Part shown: piece after piece, positions 1 through 12,000 of the stretch
How the letters are laid out: the number at the start of each line of letters is the position of its first letter
Numbering within the stretch: position 1 is the first letter of the stretch
Source: Ursus arctos
Lineage: Eukaryota > Chordata > Mammalia > Carnivora > Ursidae
DNA length: 64,000 nt
Assembly (NCBI RefSeq): GCF_023065955.2
Contig: NW_026622786.1
Span: forward strand, 42,022,938 to 42,086,937
Reading direction: 5' to 3'
Program-made: the position numbers and the translations under genes
Notes under the pieces: generated by a model
What the model saw: only the letters and a program-made list of their open reading frames with translations
Databases searched by the model: none
What the model was told of the DNA's origin: nothing

Positions 1-53
1 ACACTGGTGCTGACAAACCTCTTAGGATTACAGGAGACCCATACAAAGTTCAG
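1..53 (+). CDS. FUBP1: FUBP1 exon w1 (partial, end of KH2)
   Basis: Encodes [17 protein letters not shown], the last strand and start of the final helix of KH2. The first two bases complete an off-window codon. Ends CAG before the donor GTAAAC. The exon start is outside the window. Confidence 0.95.
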
Positions 54-3000
54 GTAAACTTAAGTTTATATTTTACATAGAAAGATCTGGGTAAAACTTG
101 TATGAATAATTACAGTGTTTGAGACATGCTTTCTAAATCGGGTGTTTTTTTATTTTGTTTTTTTGTTTGTACTTCAGCAAGCCAAGGAAATGGTTTTAGA
201 GTTAATTCGTGATCAAGGTGGTTTCAGAGAAGTTCGAAATGAGTATGGGTCAAGAATAGGAGGAAATGAAGGGATAGATGTAAGTAAAAATACCCATTCA
301 GAAATGGTTGTATACTAATTCATAAACAGATGTGTTTTTCCTGTTCTGTGTTAGGTAGCCTTCTCTAACATTCCCTACCCCTGCCCCCTCCATAATTTAC
401 GCCTTAGAGTACGGAATGTGTATCTTGGTACCCTATTTGATTGAAGCATAGTGCTGTATATACTTTTATGAATTGAGCTAGATTAATTTTCAGGAAATGG
501 CTTTCCTTAATATCTAGTCTTCTTTGTATAAGGTCCCCATTCCAAGATTTGCTGTTGGCATTGTAATAGGAAGAAATGGAGAGATGATTAAAAAAATACA
601 AAATGATGCTGGTGTTCGAATTCAATTTAAGCCAGGTGAGTACATATATTTCATTATCTGTGTGTTAGTAGCAATTACTTTTTTGACACACACATTTGTT
701 GCTAACTCAATTCAGTTTGTTTCTTTGTTTTGAAGATGATGGAACAACACCTGATAGAATAGCACAAATAACGGGACCTCCAGACCGATGTCAGCATGCT
801 GCAGAAATTATTACAGACCTTCTTCGAAGTGTTCAGGTTTGACAGATACTAATATTTTCATTGTTTTGTTTTCATTAAAAAAAATTTTTCCTTCAAGTCT
901 GAAAAGGTCCCCCCTTCCCTTTAGTTTTATATCAGAATCTGTCTGATGATACTTCGTTAATAGCTAGAAAGTTTAAGTTGCTTTGAGGTAGACATCTTGG
1001 AGCAGGAAGGTAGCTAGCTACATACTTACTCACCCCTGTATAAAAAGAATAAATGGTGGGTATTACTTGTTGATTATTTGGGCCATGTCATCTCTCAGCC
1101 TCTTTAAATTTCTGGCTTAGGAAAATGAAGGTTGAGGAAGATAGACATGTAATGACTTTATCATGGAAAGAAGAGTACACTTCTGTGCTGACTTTATTTC
1201 TTTCCTTCTTGTCTTTCCCTTCTTTAGGCTGGTAATCCTGGTGGACCTGGACCTGGTGGTCGAGGAAGAGGTAGAGGTCAAGGCAACTGGAACATGGGAC
1301 CACCTGGTGGACTACAGGAATTTAATTTCATTGTACCAACTGGGAAAACTGGATTAATAATAGGAAAAGGCAATGTATTTTTTTTTTTTTTAAAGATTTT
1401 ATTTATTTATTTGACAGAGATAGAGACAGCCACCGAGAGAGGGAACACAAGCAGGGGGAGTGGGAGAGGAAGAAGCAGGCTCATAGCGGAGGAGCCTGAT
1501 GTGGGGCTCGATCCCAGAACGCCGGGATCACGCCCTGAGCCGAAGGCAGGCGCTTAACCGCTGTGCCACCCAGGCGCCCCAAGGCAATGTATTTTAAACG
1601 CTTAATGTTTTAATGTGTGGGTAAAAATTTAACACATGAACTGATTTTTCTGGATGCTATTTCTGTTGTAAACCAGTAGCAGTGATTTTTCCTTGACTGT
1701 ATCTTACGTTGATTTGTAACAAAAACAAATGGAGGACCTTATATATAAAATAAAAGTGGGATTTGAATCACATTGGCTTCTAGAGAGGGGACCAACAGTT
1801 TTAATTATTAATGTAAGAAACTTTTGTGTCATTTGTTTTTTCCTGACTCACATCTTTTTAAAGTTTGTTATTTTTTAATAAGTGTGTTAGTTTATGTTAC
1901 TTTTAAAAGCAGTTTATTTGAACCAATTTTTTTTTTATTGTAGTTTGCAAGCTGCAATTTATTTATTTTAAAAAAATTTTTTATTATGTTAGTCACCATA
2001 CAGTACATCATTAGTTTTTGATGTAGTGTTCCATGATTCTTTGCTTGCATATAACACACAGTGCTCCATGCAGTATGTGCCCTCCTTACTACCCATCACC
2101 AGCCTGTCCCAATCCCCCACCCCCCTCCCCGCTGAAACCCCGGGTTTGTTTCCCAAAGTCCATAGTCCCGTGGTTCATTCCCCCTTCTGTTTACCCCCCC
2201 TTCATTCTTCCCTTCTTTCTCCTACCGATCTCCCTATTTCTTAGGAACCAAATATTTTGATAAGTTAGATTTTTTTTGGTTATAATTCATTTTAAGGTTG
2301 GGTATAGACATACTAATTTGTGTCTTAAAACTTGAATGTGTTTTAGGAGAAGCATGAAATGCTTTATATAACTTGAATTAAAGTGTAAAATAAATGGAAA
2401 ATCCTAAATGAATATTGGCAGATGGGATACTGCTCAAAACTTTTTTTTAATGGCCCTTTTAATTGTGACCCATTTTCTTTTGGATGGTTCCTTTTGTATT
2501 CTTTGAGTCTTTAGAGAAATTATTGTGCTTTGATTTTAGGAGGTGAAACCATAAAAAGCATAAGCCAGCAGTCTGGTGCAAGAATAGAACTTCAGAGAAA
2601 TCCTCCACCTAATGCAGATCCTAATATGAAATTATTTACAATCCGTGGCACTCCACAGCAAATAGACTATGCACGGCAACTTATAGAAGAAAAGATTGGT
2701 GTGAGTATGCTTTAAACTTCGATTTCTAGGGGTGCATGGCTGGCTCAGTCAGTAGGGCATGCGACTCTTGATCTCCAGGTAGTGAGTTCAAGCCCCACAT
2801 TGGGGCTTACTTAAAAATTAGATAGGGGTGCCTGGGTGGTTCAGTGGGTTGGGCATCTGCCTTTGGCTTGGGTCGTGATCCTGGTGTCCTGGGATTGAGC
2901 CCCATGTTGGGCTCCCTCAGCAGGGGGCCTGCTTCTCCCTATCCATGACTCCACTCGTTCTCTCTCTCTCTTTCTCTCTCTCATAAAGTCTTTAAAAAAA

Positions 3001-6000
3001 ATACATAACAGTTTAAAAAACCAAATAAATAGATAACCTTGATTTATACATAGACCCTCTTAGTTAAATAGACATTAATTCACATATTCCTTTAATTGCT
3101 ATACAGAAAAATGCCAATTTCTAGTCTAAGATTATAGGTTTTATCATATAATGGGTACATACAACATAGAAAAGATTCTCCAGCAGTGAAAAATAACCCA
3201 ATTAAATTGTGTAAGACTGATGAATCACAGACCTGTACCCCTGAAACAAATAATACATTATATGTTAACAAATAAATTTTAAAAAATTAGAAAAAGAAAA
3301 ATGCAGTTAAATATATGTATATATAAGTGTTCAGAACCTTGTATTTGGGTGTGGATAAATAAACGGATAGTGCTACTTGTAGATATGGTGTTAGGGTTGG
3401 TGGAGGGTTATACAATATACTTTAAAGACATAGTTCATGGGAATTCAGTATTTAATAAGGGCTTACTTTATTCAACCCTGGTGAGGTAAATACGAATTAC
3501 ATGCATCTCACAACTTCAGAGTAGAAATTTACAAATCCACCTCTTAGACTGACAGTCACTCAGGGAGTTTTAAAATGTATACTACTTGAATGCTTTCCAC
3601 CTCTACACATACCACACAGTTCTGATTCAGAATGTCTGGAATAGAGCCTAGCATCTAACTTTAGAAGGATGTTCCAGGTGATACATGGCCAAATATTGGA
3701 AATTTTTCCTTTAGAGCAGTTTCCTGGTGGTAGTACAAAAGATGTATAGTGAGTCTTGATTGTGCTTTCTTATAAATGAGGAACTAGTGCTTTACGGTGT
3801 TCTTTTACTATAGGACATAAGGGAGTATCCTAAGTTATTAATAACAGAATTTCTTAGGAAAATTCTCCTTGATGTTTGCATGCTGTGGATGGAATACAAA
3901 AGAAGTTTGACACTGTTTCTATCTACAGAGAAACACAAATAGTTGTATATAAGATACTTAATGTCTCACAGGGGTTCCTGGCTGGTTCAGTCAGTAGAGC
4001 ATGCAACTGTTGATCTCAGGTTGTGAGTTCAAGCGCCTCTTTGGGTGTAGAGATTACTAAAAAATAATGTATTATAAAATTTATTCAACATTGTAAATTC
4101 TGGACTTGGTAGTGGCGGAGATTGATGCTAGAAAAATGAACACATCTTGGTTTTGGGTTTTACTGTCCTTAGCATGGATGGCTCAAGGTTTCTTCTGGAT
4201 TGATGGGCAAAAGATAGGTGGTTGTAGAGAAGCAGTTTAGTATGGTGGTTAAGAGCATGGACTCTGGAGTCACGTTAGGGTTCAAAATACTGAGTCATTT
4301 GCTGACTTTGTGACCTTGGAGTAAGCTATTTATACTCTTGTTTGCCTCCCGTTTCTTCTTCTGTAAATGAAGATAATAGTAGCTACTTTACAGGGTTGTA
4401 GGGATTAATTGAATCGTGTGTGTCACTTTTAAAAGAGTGTCCGGCACATAGCCCTATAAAAATGCTGATACTTTTTGAATAGTAATTCTTCTTTACTTTT
4501 TGGAAAGGATTGTTTATGGATAATATGGATAATAGTGAGTGATAATGACAAGAGTTAGTTTTAAGTTAGACTTAAAAGAATAAAGTAATAGGGGCGCCTG
4601 GGTAGCGCAGTTGTTAAGCGTCTGCCTTCAGCTCAGGGCGTGATTCCGGCGTTCCGGGATGGAGTCCCACATCAGGCTCCTCTGCTGGGAGCCTGCTTCT
4701 TCCTCTCCCACTCCTCTGCTGTGTTCCCTCTCTCGCTGGCTGTCTCTCTGTCACATAAATAAATAAAATCTTAAAAAAAAAAAAAATAAAGTAATAAAAA
4801 GGACTTTAAAAGTTGTGAAGTTTAGCTTCATTATTTTGTAGTTAGAAAATAAACAACCAAATGTGATTTAAGCAGTTTGCTCCAAAATGTTATGATCTGT
4901 CTTAACTGCACGAGAGCTGTGTTTAGGACAGTTAAATCTAGTCTAGTGGTCTTTACAAGTTGGTTTATGAAAAGGAAAATCAACTAAGCATTATTAATTA
5001 TGATATGGTATGATACGAAGTTATGGTATTTGGAAAATGATAAAGAGAAAATGAATTTAAATTATTGATGTAAATGGGGTTCATTGACACAAAGGTTGTG
5101 AAGAGGTTAGTTTTTTGAATGAGAACTAGTTGTTACTTTAGTGCTAAACTACTCAGACAATTCACAGTATAAGGCCTAAGCAATTTGGGGAATATATTGT
5201 CAAGGTGGTTGTCTCATTGTTAGGAAAGTAGATGTAGAATGGATGCGAAAAAGAAAAGCTAGAGACAACATGATATTTAATATGCTTCCATGATTAAAAT
5301 GATAAAGGAGTAGTAAAAGTAAGAATTATAAAAAGGAAAGGGAAATAACAGAAAAGGGGAATAGTCTGAAAGGAATAGAGTGGAAGTAAAGGAGATGTTT
5401 CAGTTCTTTGCTGATGCTGTTGATTTTAACGAATTTACATGTCTCAGTATGGTAAAGAGTTTAAGCAACATGAATGAGGAAATGAAGGAAAATCTAAAAT
5501 ATGTTGCTTGTGACTATATCAAAGGGGAGAAATAGAAGGTTAATTTGGCCTTTGTTCAGCCATTATTACCATTTTCCTGATTTTTTTTTTTGTACATCTT
5601 TTTGCTTTTTCACAGGGCCCGGTAAATCCTTTAGGGCCACCTGTACCCCATGGGCCCCATGGTGTCCCAGGCCCTCACGGGCCTCCTGGGCCTCCAGGGC
5701 CTGGAACTCCAATGGGACCATACAACCCTGCACCTTATAATCCAGGACCACCCGGCCCTGCTCCTCAGTAAGTACTGAGTTTGGTTCTGGGGTTTTCCTC
5801 CAAAGATTCTAACTTTTGGTAAATGGTATTTTTATATTGATTTCTATCTTTTCAGTGGTCCTCCAGCTCCTTATGCTCCCCAGGGGTGGGGAAATGCATA
5901 TCCACACTGGCAGCAACAGGCCCCTCCTGATCCAGGTAAAAGACATTTATCATTCATGTGTAATCTGTATTGTTTTTGTTTGTCAATCCTGTTATCCTCT

Positions 6001-9000
6001 TAAATTTTCTAGTGTCAGTTCTACATTGTGTGCATTTTTCTGCACTTGTTTAACTCTTTCAGCAAGAGTCTTAGTTTCTGGTCTTACCACGGTGTATAAG
6101 ATTGGTGTGAATATGATCTGTTTTCAGTGAACTTTTTTCTACTTGCATTTGGCTTTCTGTCCTTTCAGAGTGATAAGAGCAGAGTGCTAAAAACCAAAAG
6201 CTACAGGAAGAACCACATTGTCTTAGTTTTAAATACCAGTGCCATCAAATGTCTAATGTGTTAATTGTGACATTATCCATGAAAGAATAGTGTACATTTA
6301 TTTATAGAACTATGTGAGTGTCTAATGGAGCATTTAATACTTGACTATTAACTTTTGAAGTTCTCAAAAAAGATATATAAGCCATTTTCATATTCCTGAT
6401 GTGGTAACTTCTCATATTAGTAAAAATCAGGGCTGTGTTTAACGTCTGCATGTTAGAACTCAAAAATACATTTGGTTAAATGTTTTCTTTGTTCAGATCT
6501 GGATTTTATATATACGTTCTATTCTGTTATTGCATCTCCTATCCTCTAGTTTCCTTTCCATAATGGTCAAAGGGGCATTCATTGAAACCAATTAACATTT
6601 ATTTATGATCCTTCTTTCTCACCTACTACCTATCTTTTAGGCCTCTTTCACTGGAGTAGTTTCAAGGAAGGTACTGAATTATGGATTCCTTTCCATACTA
6701 GTATATTTATTTCTTAAAAGAACCTAAATTATTGATTTAAATGAAATTGTTTTAGTGAATTTGATTAAACATTCTTTTATTTAAATGTGGCCCTATATTA
6801 TAACATACTTTAATTTCATAGGAAGTATGCTCTTTGGAATATGTTGGCACAGCATTGACAGTAAGCAAATAACCACAACTTGCACTCATTCAAGAAACAA
6901 CTTGAGTGTGCTAGGATGTGGGTATGCAAAGATCAGTTTACGTTCTATAGCAGTGAAGTGCACTTTAAGTGTTAGCAATGCTGTGATGGATTGAGAGAGG
7001 GTCAAATATAATTTAGTGTATAATAGTTTAAACACCTCTTAAGAATGAGAAGACTTTTCCTCTTTTAAGCTAACTGGGATGGTGTGATTAGACAGAAAAA
7101 TCACATAATCTAAGAGGTTTCAAGAGTTTGAGCAAGTTAAGGGGTGAATTTATATTGGGAAACTTGGATCTGCAAGATTGTACCTTATGAGCATTGTTTG
7201 GGTCGGTAACATGATTGAGAAAAGTGTCGGGAATCAGAAATAGTCTCTATCACAGTTTCATTTTCCCACTAGGAGTAGTAGTAAAGGCATCAGCATAAGA
7301 AGTGGTTGATCAATATGGCTTGCAGCATTACCTTTGGAAAAAGAAATAACCCATTTAGCTAAAAGATAGCAGCTAGGGTTAGATCTTGCTTATAGTAGAC
7401 TTAGCATTATGTGAAAACCAAAATAATTTAGATGAAACTGTTTTAGTGAATTGATTAACATTCTGGTATTAAAATGTGGCCCCATAATGCAAAGTCCGTA
7501 TTCTCTGAACTAAAATCTTTTTCTATAAAAAATCATGGGCTGTTAAAGATTTATGTAGTAGTCAAGAACTTAGATTTCAGAGTGAACAGATGTAGATAGT
7601 CCTAGTGCTACAACTTTAGTAATTGTGGGATAGTAAGCAAGTTTTTTAATCCCTCTGTATCTTTCTTACCTATAAAATGATAAATGAAAGATAATTGTGT
7701 TGAATGAATAGTGAATTCTCTATATATTAGTTATATGTAACTGTGAGACTGGTTCTGTTATACCCTCTATACATTCAGGAGTACAAGTATCATTTTCTAA
7801 AGTCTGTTTTATCTCAGTATCTCTAGCCAGAGATGGTGTCAAGTGAAATATTTGTATTAGTGTACAGGTAATGACACAATTAAGACACAAACACCAACTT
7901 AGAAAAGCAATACATTTATTACTTGAAGGTTTGGAGGGTGGATAATGCCTTAAAATTGTATTACCTTAGACATTGTATCACTCCAGAAATCCTTGCTCCT
8001 TTTTTCTCAAACTTTATTAAACAGCTAAGACTTGCTGCCCATTTGGGATAAAGGCTAAACGGATTTCATATAGATACAGACTCTAGCTAAGGAAAATATA
8101 TTACTTGGTAATATAAACTTATAAAGATATATATAGTGTACTTATAGAGTACTTAAAAAGATATATCTATAGTGTCATACTATAGATAGAAAGGACAGAA
8201 TCAAGATGAGGATTTCTGTTTCTGACTGAGAGATCTGAAACTGTTACTGCATGAGTTTGATTTTTTATGAAGGATGAAATGAGGGTGCAAATGCAGAGGA
8301 AGCATAACATGGTTTAAGGCCAGATAATGAACATGGCAACCTGAAAAGTATAAGCAGTCTACTGTGACCAGAACTTGAGTGTTGGAAAAAATATTGACAA
8401 ATGGGGAAGATGTGGCTAGAATGGAAAGGATAAGCCAGGGGGTCAGATCATTAAAGATACTGGGTGATTAATGTTGTACCTAAAAGCTTTTGACAGCCCT
8501 GAAGACTCTATGGAATAAATGAAGAGTTTCAAGTAGGGCAGTAATATCAAGTGTATGTTTTAGGATAATTACTGTGAAATATGAGATGAAATATGGCTAA
8601 TCTGTTTATTTTTTTAAAGATTTTTACATTGTCTCTACATTGAAAACAAGACAGAATTCATAATTCTAAAATAATTGTTTCTTGTACAGGTTAGTTCCTA
8701 GAAATCCTTTCCTTTAGTCATTTGCCATGGAGAACTGCTGTGCTTGAGGCAAAACCAGTTTAGGAAAAAACCAAGGCCACAGGATGTTTTGAGGCAAAGC
8801 ATCAGATTTGGAGACAAAAGATCTTTATTCCCATCCTAATTCTGCCACTCAACTAGTTTTCTAGGAACGTCACTTAATCTCTGCACCTCACTTTTCTGTA
8901 ATTAAAGCTAATGATGACAAAATAATAGAATTGAAAACTTCCCATTTACTGTTTTTGATATCCAGTTAATTTTGGGCTCTTATTTATCAAAGAGGGTGTG

Positions 9001-12000
9001 TGTGTGTGAGAGAGAGAGAGACAGATTACAGACTTTAGATGCAAACCTTGAACTTGTGTTTATTCTAGCTAAGGCAGGAACGGATCCAAATTCAGCAGCT
9101 TGGGCTGCCTATTATGCTCACTATTATCAGCAGCAAGCACAGCCACCACCTGCAGCTCCTGCCGGTGCACCAACTACAACCCAAACCAATGGACAAGGTA
9201 ACTATGGTAATTGAATAATTTATTTTGTATGTAGAAGTAGAAACTTTAGTTTGGAATTATATATGAAGTACATCAATGTGTATAATATCTAAAAATTTCC
9301 AGTATTTAATTACTGCTTCAGTGAGCAGACTTTTCTTTTTAAAGACAAGTTTGAAATAATTACAAACTTCCATAAAAGTTTAAGTTGTAAGATACATTAC
9401 AGGACACCCAGGTAACCTGGCTCTTAATATTTTATCCCCCACCTCCCATTTGTCCCATTATCCTGTCATGAGTGTCCATATCCATTATCAGTAGTTTTTC
9501 AGAACCATTTAAGACCAAGCTATACACATGATGTCCCAGTAACCTTAAGTACCCTTTCTGTATTTCTCCAAAAATACATTACCATCATATAGCCCTCTAA
9601 AATAGTCAACATTGATACATCACTACTGTCCCGATGCAGAACCCTTACTCGGATTTAACCAGTTGTCCCATCAGTTTCTCTATTCTGAACCAGGATCCCA
9701 TCTGGCAAAAAAGTACAGACCTTTTGTTTTGTGAGATGATGGTCAAATCAACATAGGTTCCTTCAGCTTTTTCTCACAAAGATGAGGTCATGATCATGAG
9801 ATCCTTTTTTGGGGTTTGGCAGTACCTCAGAAATAATGCTGTGCTCTTAGTGCGTTATATCATTGGGTCATATAATGTTGAGCTTCATTCCTGGAGATGG
9901 TAACCATAGTCAGTTGATCATGTTGGCGTCCGCCAGGTTTCTATACCATAAGATTGCATTTTTCTCTTTGAAATTAATAAATAGTTTTTGGAGAATTGTA
10001 CTGAGATTATATGAGTATTCTATTCCTTATATCAGCTTCTCTGATAACACATTCCTGATTCAGCTACAGCTATGATGATAATTTTTATTTACATCATTTT
10101 GTATGTATTAGTTGGTATTGTACTATAAGGAAGACGTTTTCTTCCTATTTATATCAGTATGGACTCCTGTTTTATTCAACATGTTGCGTTTTAAACTATC
10201 TTTACTACTTGATTTGATTATCAGATTGCCCCAGCTTTGGCCAATCAGGAGTACCTTCACGATGGCTCCTGTAGCCTTTTGACACTTCTGTCATTCTTTA
10301 AGCACGTCCTACTTTCTTGCACAGTAAGATGCTTATTTTGTGCTTTCTGGGCTCAAGCCGTAGAATCAGCTGTTTTTCCAAGGAGCCCTGATTTCCTTTT
10401 AGTAAATACCATCATCTAAGAAACTAAACTCAGTGTGTTCATTGCTACACCAAGGTGTCATTGCTTCTAAATCCTTTCAGCATACAGAGCTAGGAAATTT
10501 ACCTGCATGTATATCTGCATACACATATATGAAACAACATAAATATTTATTTGTATATATTTCTAAAACTATTGTGTCCCCTGCAACTCCATTATAACAC
10601 TTAGAGTTCTTTCTAGCTTTTTCCCTTTGCATGCTTATAAATGGTGAAAGACCTTGTATCTTTAGTGTGTTTCCTTATTTAACCAATGAATTTACTTAAA
10701 TGCTCAATGTGACTAGTTTTCCATTGTATAGAGACAAATTTTCTCTGTTGACTGCCTCTATACCTCCTGCTTCCTGTGTCTTTGGCACCAGCAAGAATCC
10801 CACTACCACACAGCACCCACACTCCCTATGGCAGGCTGCTCCCAATTTTCCACTCAAGGAACAGAAGGAAAGGGGCAAGAACGTCTTTTGAAACCTTTAA
10901 TCTTTTTTTTTTTTCCCCTTGAACAGGAGATCAGCAGAATCCAGCTCCAGCTGGACAGGTTGATTATACCAAGGCTTGGGAAGAGTATTACAAGAAAATG
11001 GGTATGTTCTACATTTCTTTTTTATACGGTTAATTAAATTAAAATTGAAGTATTTAGTAAATATCACACTAGAAGGATGAAGACTGTGATAAAACCATGT
11101 TTGTATCATCTTTTTGTTACTGGGACTTCTTTTATTTTTAACTTAAAATCTGGAAGTGGAGAATAATTGAATGCATTCTAAAATCACTGAACTTTTAGGT
11201 GTATCAAGATTGTCACAGATAATTCTTAAATTTGTGGTCACATAACAAGGAAATCTTTTTATTTCTAAATGCATATGTCAACCACTTAATAATTGAAACT
11301 AAAAATTGCCCTATTGGCACATAACATTGGATGTAGTTACATATATTAGTAGTCTAACTGGTATAGGTTAAATTCTGGAGTGCTAAGCAAAAATTGGTTG
11401 TGTGTGATATTTTCAGATGCAAAATAAAACTGCCAGTGACATAGTACATTAATTACTTAAATAACATTTGTGTATAGGAAAAAGGAAAAAGTCACCTAGA
11501 AAAGCCATTTCCATTCAGTAACTGTAGAGCACATACTACATGCCAGACATAGTGATAGAGCTGAGAATGTGATTGTGGGCATAATAGCTAGGATTCCCTG
11601 CCCTTCTGGTTATATTCTCATAGAGGATACAGTTGTTAATCACGTACTTTGCCAAGTATATTACTACAAATTATGAATGAAAAGAACTCTATTTCCACTA
11701 ACACATCACATGTACAGCTACTAAGTAGTAGAAGCAGAATTTGAACTCCCAAGAGGGCATAAATCCCAAGCCTGTCTCCCAAATTTGTCTTTTCCTGGGA
11801 CCACTTGGAACCTGGTATTAATACTGTTGACCCTTGAACAACAACGTAAGTTTGAACTTGCGGGACTACTTATAAATAGTTGTGTTTTTGGGTTTTTTTT
11901 CTTACAGTACTGTAAATGAATTTTCTTTATGATTTTCTTAGTATTTTTTCTCTAGCTTACAATTATTGTAGAATACGTATATAATAATATTTAATACTTA

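Larger units (their letters stand above)
2701..5615 (+). other. FUBP1: FUBP1 intron after KH4 (repeat-bearing)
   Basis: Holds four CanSINEs, a carnivoran L1 3' fragment and a MIR, described separately. The rest, especially 4800-5600, is AT-rich unique sequence in which I see no gene. It ends in a T-rich tract and CACAG. Confidence 0.8.
5936..9068 (+). other. FUBP1: FUBP1 intron, mostly unique AT-rich sequence
   Basis: No young SINE seen. Contains two MIR-like relics (about 7560-7700 and 8800-8910), an L2-like relic (about 8205-8580) and a (TG)n(AG)n run just before the next exon. No exon is visible inside. Confidence 0.7.
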
